A stretch of 43,684 nt of DNA from Barthelona sp. PAP020 (Eukaryota; Metamonada: BaSk clade), in NCBI GenBank assembly GCA_040182905.1, contig JARQWU010000060.1, forward strand, positions 1 through 43,684, in the 5' to 3' direction. Numbering within the stretch: the stretch's first letter is position 1; each line of letters opens with the position of its first letter. The notes below the pieces were generated by a model. The model saw nothing but the letters and a program-made list of their open reading frames with translations, did not search any database and had not been told where the DNA came from. Position numbers and translations under genes: made by a program. Below, in pieces: positions 26,931-34,929 of the stretch.

Positions 26931-27027
26931 ATCTTTCTTTTTTCAAATAAGTGATGTTTAATAAAAAATTAAGGTTGATTATTTTTTTTATCACACAAAT
27001 ACTGTTCATTTTTTTTATTGATGTGGT
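26931..27027. promoter_or_regulatory. 97-bp divergent promoter, lipase / 104-aa gene
   Basis: Two outward-facing genes share this gap. An out-of-frame ATG at 27021, seven bases before the 104-aa start, opens a nine-codon frame (eight sense codons and a stop) that overlaps the gene and could lower its translation if transcribed in the leader. Confidence 0.35.
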
Positions 27028-27342
27028 ATGACATCAAATCAAAATGAAGATGAAGTCAACTTGGATGACAAAGAGCAAGAAAACAATGATGTATTCAATT
27101 ATTTGAAATTTACAACTTCACAAATTAACAGACTAAATAAAACTCTAAAATTATTAAACGATTTAGAAAAAAATGTTCAAGAAGTGTTGTTCAAAGCCGA
27201 AATTGATATCCAAACATTAGATTCATCAAAAAGAAATCCTGTTGAAATTGAATCAGATGTTAACAAATTACAACAACAAAAGTTTTTAGATTTTCTTAAT
27301 CGTGAAGGGCCTATTGATATCAACACATTATTCAATATGTAA
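27028..27342 (+). CDS. Small coiled-coil protein, 104 aa
   Basis: An acidic start (residues 1-24) is followed by a predicted helical hairpin (about 30-70, INRLNKTLKLLNDLEKNVQEVLFKAE) and a short end, REGPIDINTLFNM. The first helix, with a L-x-x-L-E-K-x-(V/I)-x-x-(V/I)-L-x-x-A pattern, resembles the N-terminal helix of Mediator subunit 11, and similar helices occur in other small complex subunits, so that is only a suggestion. There is no signal or membrane segment. It ends 39 bases before the stop of the convergent LRR/EF-hand gene. Confidence 0.7.
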   Translation: MTSNQNEDEVNLDDKEQENNDVFNYLKFTTSQINRLNKTLKLLNDLEKNVQEVLFKAEIDIQTLDSSKRNPVEIESDVNKLQQQKFLDFLNREGPIDINTLFNM

Positions 27343-27381
27343 AAAGAAAAACAACACAATTTTACAAAAAGTAAGAAAGAA

Positions 27382-29762
27382 TTACAATTCACTTAAGTTT
27401 TTAATATATTTAGCACAGAATCTCACTGCTTGAGAAAAAGTAATGTTATCTACTCCATCTTTGTCGGCTTTGTTGACCAAAATGGCAATATCATGCACTG
27501 ATAATTCTGGATCCATCAGATTAATTAGATGGCCTAGTTCTTCTGCATTTAATGTTCCTTTTTCATCCACATCAATGCTGTAAAAGAGCTTATTAAATTG
27601 GAACAAGAATTCAAGATGTTGTTTTAATTGCCAATTCAACAAAATTTCCATAAACTTAACGAAAGGTACTTTTGTTTTCTCTTCTTCAGGTAGTAATCCC
27701 ATCTTAGCCATAACATTATTAAGTTTACCAACTTTTTGCAAATGTTTTGAACGAATTTTTTGTGATTCACTCAGATAATTTTTCTTTACATTATGTTGTT
27801 GTTCTCCTGTTGCTTGAGATATCCTTTCACTCCAATACTCACTAACCAAAACGTTAACCAAATCTGTCAACTCATTTGTGTGATCTTCATCATAAATATC
27901 TTTTATAATACGCATCCAATATTTTTCTTTAATGGTAGATAAAGATTCATTCAATAACTTATCAATTTCAGCATTTAATGCTAAAGGATTATCTTCCGTA
28001 ATATACACTCTCAATAATTGTTCAACGGTAATCTTCAATTGATCCTGAACGTCCTTAAAATCTTCATCTATTTTATTCAAGTAAATTTGCTCAAATACAG
28101 CAATATCACTACTTTCAAATCTAAATTTACTGATAGACACTTTTAAGGCTTGTAGATTTTGTTTAATGATATGAGGTAAACCATATTTGGCAGTAAAAAA
28201 ATCATGTAAATATTGTTTCATAGTCAACACTGGTTTTTGGAGATTTTTAGACTTTTCATCGGCTTCTTCTTTTCCATTGTATATTTCCTTTATCAAATCT
28301 AATGTCTGTCTCCTAGTAAAGGTTTTAGCATAATTTCTAACTTTGCTAGTGCCATGGATATGCATATTGGAAATATTTTCAGTCATATTTGGTTTGCTTT
28401 TTAATTTTCCTTCAGTAGAACTTGAAAGATTTGGAGTTTTAGGAGAATAACGTGGAGATGAACTATATCCAACATCATGCATACCATTATCAATGTGATT
28501 TTGACGATATTTTTGTTTTTCAACAATTAATTGACGACTCATTCTGTCCATTTCACCTTTGCAAAAATCTAACTCAATTTCATGCTTTTTTTCCATCTCA
28601 TCAATTGTTTTCTTTAAATCAACAATCGTACCGTTTAATTCCTCGTTCATTACAGATAAATCTTTGTCAACATCAAAAAGTTGGTCTTGATTCAGTGACA
28701 TATTATCCAACTTGTTCTTTAGAATATCAATAGTTTCATCATGTTTAAAACGTGCATAACACATTAATTGACGCATTCTTAACATATTGCAATGTTGACT
28801 TTTAATTAAATATTTTAAATACACAGCTATATTCTTATCTTCTTCTTTTTCTGATAATATATCACAAAGAATATGCATATTAACGTTGTTATAAGAATCG
28901 TACATGGTCAATCGTTCAAAATTCTTCAAGATGTCATCAAATTCATTTCTATAGACTTGGGAACTTTTTTCATTTTTTAGCTCGATTTCTCGTTCGATCA
29001 CATCGTATTGATCTCGAATAATTTCTTCATTTCTGGCAAAAATATCAAATGCTTCATGTCTCAAATATTCATCTTTATTCTCACGCAAATCTAAAATTTT
29101 TTCAAGTAAATTTATCGATTTTGCAGGTTCATTTTCATTTTCCAATGTGTTAGAATCAACCAAATACTTCCCAAATACTTCTAATTCTTTCATCGTTTTA
29201 ATATCATTAATCAAAATGAATTTTTTTCTTTCTTCATCATTTTCTGCTTTATCATCTTCATCTTCAACTTCTTCTTCCACTTCACCATTAAAATTATTAT
29301 TTATCTCTTCGGTAAGATTATTGAGATGTTTAGATCCAATTTGTTCATAATTAGGCAAATAATCACCATTAAATGAGTATAAACCTGAAATATTTTCAAT
29401 AGATTTTAAATATTTGTTGTTTAATTCATCACCATAATTTAAATCCAACCATATATGTTTTAAATTTGGTAAATCATTTAGTAATGCAATTAATTCTTCA
29501 ATATTATTGATATGATTGCCAATAAAATTAATAGCTTCTAATGTTTTTATTTCTTTTAAAGAGATGGGAATAAAAGAAGTATTACATTCAGATAAATCTA
29601 AAAACTAGTATGATTAGTGACATTTGAATACAATTATTATGTTACTTTTAAATTTGGAAAATTTCTATATTCAACAAATAACGCTTCTAATTCATTAACA
29701 GAATCAATTTTAGGCACTACAATTGCCACAAAAGTCATTTCTTCTTCTTCAATCAAATTCAT
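27382..29762 (-). CDS. LRR / coiled-coil / EF-hand protein, two exons
   Basis: Exons 29646-29762 (39 codons) and 27382-29604 join in frame to a 779-residue protein. Residues 1-130 hold leucine-rich repeats that span the junction (PNLK then FLDLSECNTSFIP, and LPNLKHIWLDLNY). An acidic stretch (EEEVEDEDDKAENDEERKK) and long coiled coil fill the middle, and the last 90 residues look like a pair of EF-hands (DVDEKGTLNAEELGHLI, then KADKDGVDNITFSQAVRF). The loops have acidic residues at several calcium positions, so calcium binding is plausible. LRR plus EF-hand plus coiled coil occurs in protist cytoskeletal or axonemal proteins, but I cannot name a family. Without the first exon the LRR start is lost. 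Confidence 0.85.
29605..29645 (-). other. 41-nt intron in the LRR/EF-hand gene
   Basis: On the minus strand the intron runs from GTAACA to ACTAG and contains a branch-like CACTAAT. It falls between codons. Removing it joins the two halves of a leucine-rich repeat exactly. A TTTTTAG acceptor seven bases further on is an alternative, but it would put the second exon out of frame. The unspliced frame meets a stop within the intron. Confidence 0.78.
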
Positions 29763-29914
29763 GAAATAAAAAAAAAAAGAAATAAGCAGTAGTAATCATT
29801 TCATTTATAATAATTAACAAAATAAAGAAACAAAAAAATCAAGAAATATACAGAATTTTGAAAAAATACACATGTTTATACACAAAATACAAAAACGTAA
29901 TTGATCATTAAATT

Positions 29915-30775
29915 CTACTTTAGATATAAACCAATACCAACCAATTGTTCAAAGTTAAGATTGACACTGCCTCTATTACCACCAAAACGTTGGAAAAGAG
30001 TTTGAAGCAGTTGAAGCATGCTGCAACATTCCATAAAACGTTCATAATTTAAGGCACATTGACCTCCAGTAACATCAAGAATTCTAGCAATGTTTTGAAT
30101 GATACCAGGAGAAATTTGGAATTGAAGTTGACTCAAAGCATTGGGAAGTTCATTCATTTGAACATAGTTATCTTGACCAAATTGCATCCAAACACCACGA
30201 ACACGTTCTAAGAATTGGTCCATCATCATGAACTCATCAATAGAAATATTTCCTTCACCAGATTGATCAAAACAACGAACCAAAATACGTGCAGTGTCCA
30301 TTTTGAAAGGCATTGAAGGTTGGGAGAAAGCTTGGCACAGTTCAGTAGCTGTAATCATACCAGTACGGTCAATATCTAATTGTTGGAATTTTTGTTGTAA
30401 CATCATTTGACGTTGTTGAGGAACAGCACCATAGCGTTGATTCCAGAATTGTTGCATGTTAAATTGACTTTGGAACCCAGGAATTTGGAAACCACCCATC
30501 ATGCTACCACCTATTGGCATGCCTTGTTGTTGCATACCTGATTGTTGGTTCATACCCATTTGCATACCATGTTGATGTTGTTGTTGCATTCCTTGTTGTC
30601 CCATCATTCCCATACCCAAAGGTTGTTGTTGTTGCATACCAGGTTGTCCCATACCCATACCCAAAGGCTGTTGTTGTTGTTGCATGCCAGGTTGATTCAT
30701 TCCCATACCTAAAGGTTGTTGTTGTTGCATACCAGGTTGTCCCATACCCATTCCAAGTGGTTGTCCAAAACTCAT
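29915..30775 (-). CDS. Penta-EF-hand protein with GMGQPGMQQQ repeats
   Basis: A 286-residue protein. The first 110 residues are tandem G-M-G-(Q)-P-G-M-Q-Q-Q-Q-P-L units, a flexible Gly/Met/Gln/Pro tail typical of sorcin, peflin and ALG-2 relatives. Residues 125-286 form a calcium module: YGAVPQQRQMMLQQKFQQLDIDRTGMITATELCQAF (hand 1), CFDQSGEGNISIDEFMMMDQFL, then degenerate hands and a final VGIGLYLK. PEF proteins dimerise and bind membranes or partners when calcium rises. The first two loops keep most acidic ligands (DIDRTGMITATE; DQSGEGNISIDE). ATG 30775 is preferred to the TTG start. It lies beside the LRR/EF-hand gene on the same strand. Confidence 0.85.
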   Translation of the reverse strand: MSFGQPLGMGMGQPGMQQQQPLGMGMNQPGMQQQQQPLGMGMGQPGMQQQQPLGMGMMGQQGMQQQHQHGMQMGMNQQSGMQQQGMPIGGSMMGGFQIPGFQSQFNMQQFWNQRYGAVPQQRQMMLQQKFQQLDIDRTGMITATELCQAFSQPSMPFKMDTARILVRCFDQSGEGNISIDEFMMMDQFLERVRGVWMQFGQDNYVQMNELPNALSQLQFQISPGIIQNIARILDVTGGQCALNYERFMECCSMLQLLQTLFQRFGGNRGSVNLNFEQLVGIGLYLK

Positions 30776-31038
30776 TTTTTTTGAAAGTAAAAAATATTGT
30801 TGCTTTCTCAATCTATTTTTTCTATTTAAATCATTGTTTTTATCTCCTTTCCTTTCTTAACAAATCTTTATATTTTCACTCAAATCTTTCATCATATTCT
30901 TAAAAAAAAAAAAGGACAATTCTTCAACTTTTTGAATTCTTTTGAAATATTTATGAAAAGAAAATTTTTTGATTTAGTGTCTAAAACCAACTATCTTTTT
31001 TGGAAAACTTCAAATAAAAAGAAAAAAAAATTTTTTAA

Positions 31039-32136
31039 TCAGTTTTTGTTCACATTTGCAAAATGCTGATTTTTCGCAAATTCCATATATACAGAGAATA
31101 ATAAATGCAAACTTTCAATAATATTGTCATATACAGGGATATCGTTAAGATTACACATGATTTTGGCATAATCACTTAAATTCATATCAATTTCTGGAGG
31201 AGGTAATTTAAGATTCATTAAACATTGTTCAAATTCAGGTTCAAATGCTTGCATTACTGTTTCTAAATCAGGGAAAGCACCTGCATAATTTACTGTGGGT
31301 GCAGGATTGCCTCTATGAATTGCCGCTACATTTTGTATCCAATTTTGAATATCAGAAGGTTTATTTTCAGCATCTATAATATTGGCTATCAATCGTTCGC
31401 TGTTTCCCGATGCTTTACCATGAGAACGAAGCTTTAAATCAAAGACAGCGCTATCAGTGCTTTGAATGGATGGTTCATCAAAAACGATTAACCCCAAGGT
31501 TTCTTCTTGTCCATCGGGTCTCTCAGGTTTTAAAAATGGATCAGCTTCACCAATATCATAACAATACTGTGGTAAAAATACACGAATTTTTGAATCAATG
31601 GTGATCTCCTTTGGAATATAACTGTCACACAGATCAAAAATACTTTGCAAAGCTGGTGAAAATTCTTCATTTTTGTGTAATTGGAAATTATTTGTCGGTA
31701 AAGAAGATGTATTGTGAGCACTAACAATAGGACTATAATTCATGGAGTCATCGTTTTCTACTTCGTCATGATAACCGCTTCTGTCAGGTGTTTCATTATG
31801 ATGATCCATTGGACTGTAACTCATGGAATCATTTGGATCATCATCATGATTAATTACCATTGATTGATATTCAGCATTTTCTTCTGTTTCCATTTTGTCA
31901 TCATCATCATCAATTGATAATTGATCCAAAGAATCCTCAGACTCTGATGGATTTGGATCAATTGCTTCATCATAATGTTGATTTTCTAACCTTAATGAAC
32001 GTCCCATTGTACTTGCTGCGGTTTGATTCAATGGTTGTGTGTTTTCAAGTTTAAAATCATCTTCACTCGAAAGTTGATTTGGTGAAAATCTTCCCAATGT
32101 ATTTGCATTTAAATCGTCATCCGACTGATTGTCCAT
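31039..32136 (-). CDS. IFT46: Intraflagellar transport protein 46
   Basis: A 365-residue IFT46, a subunit of the IFT-B complex that carries cargo into growing flagella and is needed for outer-arm dynein entry in Chlamydomonas. The first 160 residues are acidic, Ser/Asp-rich and low in complexity. The conserved half runs from about 165: VFLPQYCYDIGEADPFLKPERPDG, LGLIVFDEPSIQSTD, IQNWIQNVAAIHR, PTVNYAGAFPDLETVMQAF, LSDYAKIMCNLNDIPVYDNI, and ends SLHLLFSVYMEFAKNQHF. These blocks follow the family in order. The longest frame runs 25 codons further upstream through a Phe-rich stretch from a TTG; ATG 32136 is chosen. This gene shows the organism builds flagella. TBCB lies upstream on the same strand. 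Confidence 0.92.
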   Translation of the reverse strand: MDNQSDDDLNANTLGRFSPNQLSSEDDFKLENTQPLNQTAASTMGRSLRLENQHYDEAIDPNPSESEDSLDQLSIDDDDDKMETEENAEYQSMVINHDDDPNDSMSYSPMDHHNETPDRSGYHDEVENDDSMNYSPIVSAHNTSSLPTNNFQLHKNEEFSPALQSIFDLCDSYIPKEITIDSKIRVFLPQYCYDIGEADPFLKPERPDGQEETLGLIVFDEPSIQSTDSAVFDLKLRSHGKASGNSERLIANIIDAENKPSDIQNWIQNVAAIHRGNPAPTVNYAGAFPDLETVMQAFEPEFEQCLMNLKLPPPEIDMNLSDYAKIMCNLNDIPVYDNIIESLHLLFSVYMEFAKNQHFANVNKN

Positions 32137-32332
32137 TATTTTGAAAACGAGAAAGAAAAAAAAATGAACTTGAATCATGTTTTCATTTTTTCTCTGTTGT
32201 GAAAGAAACAAAGATTCTCTTTATCTTGCTGATATAATAAAAGAAACACATGCAATCTTCCTAATTCTCAAAAGTTTTCACAAAAAAAATCAGGTCAAAA
32301 ACAACTATTTATTTTACAATAAAACTTCAATT

Positions 32333-33037
32333 TTACAAATCATCATCACTGGACAACAAATCTAAAACATCAATGGGAGGAAAATCTCCAACAACTACTC
32401 TTTTTGGCCTCAAAAAAAGGCCAAATCCCTTATCGGAATCAAAATAACGCTTCCCTTCAAAAGAACCGTCATTTTTACCAAAGGGCTCATCTAATTCAAT
32501 TCCGATCCAATCTCCATCGTTAAGACCACTAACAGAACCAATATAACGAATTGTTCCACGATGATCTGCAGGTTTTATTTCAACACGATCTCCAACTTTC
32601 CAATCAGAAGGGGCAACAATCTCTTCTTCATTGCACTTCTTTTCAAACATTTTGGGATTTCTTCGTTTGAAAGCTCTAAAAGAATCATTACGTTTTTCAT
32701 ACTCAGCTTCCGATATTTCAAATTTTTCGACAGTGGAAATATCAGTAAACGCGATTTCGTTTGTTATTGAGGTTTTATCTGAATCAACACAATGAAGGAT
32801 CATGCCATCCATTGGTGAATAAAAGCCCAATTGCATATCATCATCGTCAAGAGTGCACAAATCATTGTTATCTCTATCTCTTAATATTAATCTCATGTGT
32901 GAAATGCTAGTTCCAGTTTTATTGGATACAATTTCTTTGATGTATCCAATAGTAAATGAATGATAAAATCTAACTTCGGCAAATATGTTCTTTAGAGATG
33001 AATGTGTAATATCTAATTTGACTTGAAAGTCTTGCAT
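32333..33037 (-). CDS. TBCB: Tubulin-folding cofactor B
   Basis: A 234-residue protein with an N-terminal ubiquitin-like domain (1-90, MQDFQVKLDITHSS...LRDRDNNDLCTLDDDD), a short helical linker, and a C-terminal CAP-Gly domain (about 145-220: WKVGDRVEI, GTIRYIGSV, DGDWIGIELDEPFGKNDGSFEGKRYF, GFGLFLRPKRV). The GKNDG motif that binds EEY/F tails is intact. TBCB receives alpha-tubulin from the CCT chaperonin and passes it to TBCE. It ends LSSDDDL instead of the DEI/DEM end of animal TBCB. An upstream in-frame ATG at 33097 would add 20 residues (MCFYKKK) and leave 26 bases to the MPS1 start; the family N-terminus supports 33037. Confidence 0.92.
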   Translation of the reverse strand: MQDFQVKLDITHSSLKNIFAEVRFYHSFTIGYIKEIVSNKTGTSISHMRLILRDRDNNDLCTLDDDDMQLGFYSPMDGMILHCVDSDKTSITNEIAFTDISTVEKFEISEAEYEKRNDSFRAFKRRNPKMFEKKCNEEEIVAPSDWKVGDRVEIKPADHRGTIRYIGSVSGLNDGDWIGIELDEPFGKNDGSFEGKRYFDSDKGFGLFLRPKRVVVGDFPPIDVLDLLSSDDDL

Positions 33038-33123
33038 GTTGTATTTGATTAAAAAATGAAGTTTTAAAACATTGGCTTTTTTTTTGTAGAAACACATTAT
33101 CGCTTTATGTAATATTTAATATA
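33038..33123. promoter_or_regulatory. 86-bp divergent promoter, TBCB / MPS1
   Basis: The 86 bases between the outward-facing starts of TBCB and the MPS1-type kinase must carry both promoters. A run of nine T lies at its centre. No named element is seen. Confidence 0.4.
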
Positions 33124-34815
33124 ATGCATCCGAGACAATTTGTACATAATTATGATTTGGATTATGATCTTTCTTCTCCAACCAAACGTGATCTTGAATA
33201 TATTAAAGTATTATTTCGTTCTGATAAGGAAAAAGCAATAAATGAAGTGTTAAAAATATTAAAGGAGAAGATTGCCCCTCGAAATGAATGTGTTAAGCTA
33301 CTACAAAATAATTTGTCAATTGAAGAGTTCAATAGACTTGAATTAAGTTCAACAATTCAAAATGACAACACTGATATACTAAGGGAAAGTTTAACCCGAC
33401 CCAGGCATCGTAAAACAAAATTTAAAAGAGGTCTTTTTGGCAATGATGCTGTTAGAGACATAAATTCAAAGATTAACGACGATGATTTTGAAGAATCAAC
33501 TCCACAACGTAGTCATCCATTACCTGCTATTCGTGGTTTAGCGAATGTGAGATCACCTATTCTTGAAAGTACTCAAAATATCGATATACCGGAAACTCCC
33601 GCGTATGAAATGCAAAGGCCTGTTGTTCAAAGATCAATCAACAATCATTCAGATTCAGATTCAACCTCAAATAGTTCTCATAGCGTTTTTTCTCATTCTT
33701 CTCAAAGGATGAGCTTGCCATCAGACATCATGTCTACTCCAATGCGTCAGCCAAAGAAAGATATGGACAAAATTTTCACTGACACCCCTAAACCCACTGG
33801 TAGTAGATCATTTGGCTCAATGAATGTTGGAGATAAAGTCAAACTTTTGAATAAAAATTATAGTGTGGTTGATTTAATTGGTAGTGGAGGCTCATCACAA
33901 GTATTTAAGGTTATTTCTGAAGAAGGGGAAATATTTGCACTGAAAAGGGTTCAATTGACAAACATTGATCCCAAACTGTCACAAGCATACTTCAATGAGG
34001 TTCAAATTTTGGATTCTTTGAAAGATTTCAACAGTCATGTGATAAAAATGATTGGATATGAAATTTTCTGTGATTGCATATTAATTATTGAGGAGGCTGG
34101 CGAAATTGATCTTAAGAATTTGTTAAAATCGGAAAAAAAAAATCAAGTCCTTGATTTGGTTAAAATTAAATATTTTTGGCAGCAAATGCTTCATGCAGTA
34201 TCTGTAATTCATGATCATCGTATTGTACATGGTGATCTGAAGCCTGCAAACTTTCTTTTAGTTCAAGGACGTTTAAAAATTATTGATTTCGGAATTGCTA
34301 AGCGCATTGCAAATGAAACTGCAAATATCTCAAGGGATAATTTAGCTGGAACTTTGAATTACATTTCTCCTGAAGCAATTACTTCAGATTATGAATCTGG
34401 TTCAAAAATAAAAATTGGTAGACCTGCAGATGTTTGGAGTTTAGGTTGTATATTATACCAAATGATTTATGGAAAATCACCGTTTTCTCATATTAAGAAT
34501 ATTTTATTGAAATTACAGGCAATACCGAATCCAAATTGTGAAATAGCGTATGGAAATATTCAAAATGAATTGTTGTTAGATGTTTTGCAGGGATGCTTAT
34601 GTAGAGATCCTGATAAAAGGTTGACTATTCCTGAATTATTGAAACATCCTTTTTTAACGGCAACACTTTTAGACAACCAATTAGGACCCAATCTATGTGT
34701 TGTTAGTAAAGATATATTGAATCAAATCGTTGTTTGTGTTCGCAATAATCCAGATGTCAGTCAGAATGATTTGGTTGAAAGTTTTTTCTCTCAATTGAAA
34801 GATCACTTTTGTTAA
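33124..34815 (+). CDS. MPS1: MPS1/TTK-type spindle checkpoint kinase
   Basis: A 563-residue protein: a Ser/Thr/Pro-rich regulatory part (1-240) and a protein-kinase domain (about 243-525). Catalytic elements are intact: G-loop IGSGGSSQVF at 252-261, Lys 274 in FALKRVQL, HGDLKPANF with Asp 371, DFG at 388-390, and GTLNYISPEAI. The GSGGSS loop and HGDLKPANFLLVQG-x-LKIIDFGIA segment are distinctive of MPS1, the dual-specificity kinase that phosphorylates KNL1 and NDC80 at unattached kinetochores. No TPR is visible in the N-terminus, though a short helical part at 20-75 could be one in reduced form. A tail of about 40 residues follows the kinase. Confidence 0.88.
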   Translation: MHPRQFVHNYDLDYDLSSPTKRDLEYIKVLFRSDKEKAINEVLKILKEKIAPRNECVKLLQNNLSIEEFNRLELSSTIQNDNTDILRESLTRPRHRKTKFKRGLFGNDAVRDINSKINDDDFEESTPQRSHPLPAIRGLANVRSPILESTQNIDIPETPAYEMQRPVVQRSINNHSDSDSTSNSSHSVFSHSSQRMSLPSDIMSTPMRQPKKDMDKIFTDTPKPTGSRSFGSMNVGDKVKLLNKNYSVVDLIGSGGSSQVFKVISEEGEIFALKRVQLTNIDPKLSQAYFNEVQILDSLKDFNSHVIKMIGYEIFCDCILIIEEAGEIDLKNLLKSEKKNQVLDLVKIKYFWQQMLHAVSVIHDHRIVHGDLKPANFLLVQGRLKIIDFGIAKRIANETANISRDNLAGTLNYISPEAITSDYESGSKIKIGRPADVWSLGCILYQMIYGKSPFSHIKNILLKLQAIPNPNCEIAYGNIQNELLLDVLQGCLCRDPDKRLTIPELLKHPFLTATLLDNQLGPNLCVVSKDILNQIVVCVRNNPDVSQNDLVESFFSQLKDHFC

Positions 34816-34929
34816 TTGGTTTGGCCAATTAAATAAGTTTATAAATATTAGTTCGTAGTCTTTTATTGTTGACATTGATGTTTTACCAAAAAAACTTTTT
34901 TCACTTCTATTTGTTTATATTTTTAAAAA

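Noticed and set aside
30514-30903. 129-codon plus-strand frame rich in Val/Tyr/Pro
   Set aside because: It is the antisense of the Gly/Met/Gln/Pro tail of the penta-EF-hand protein.
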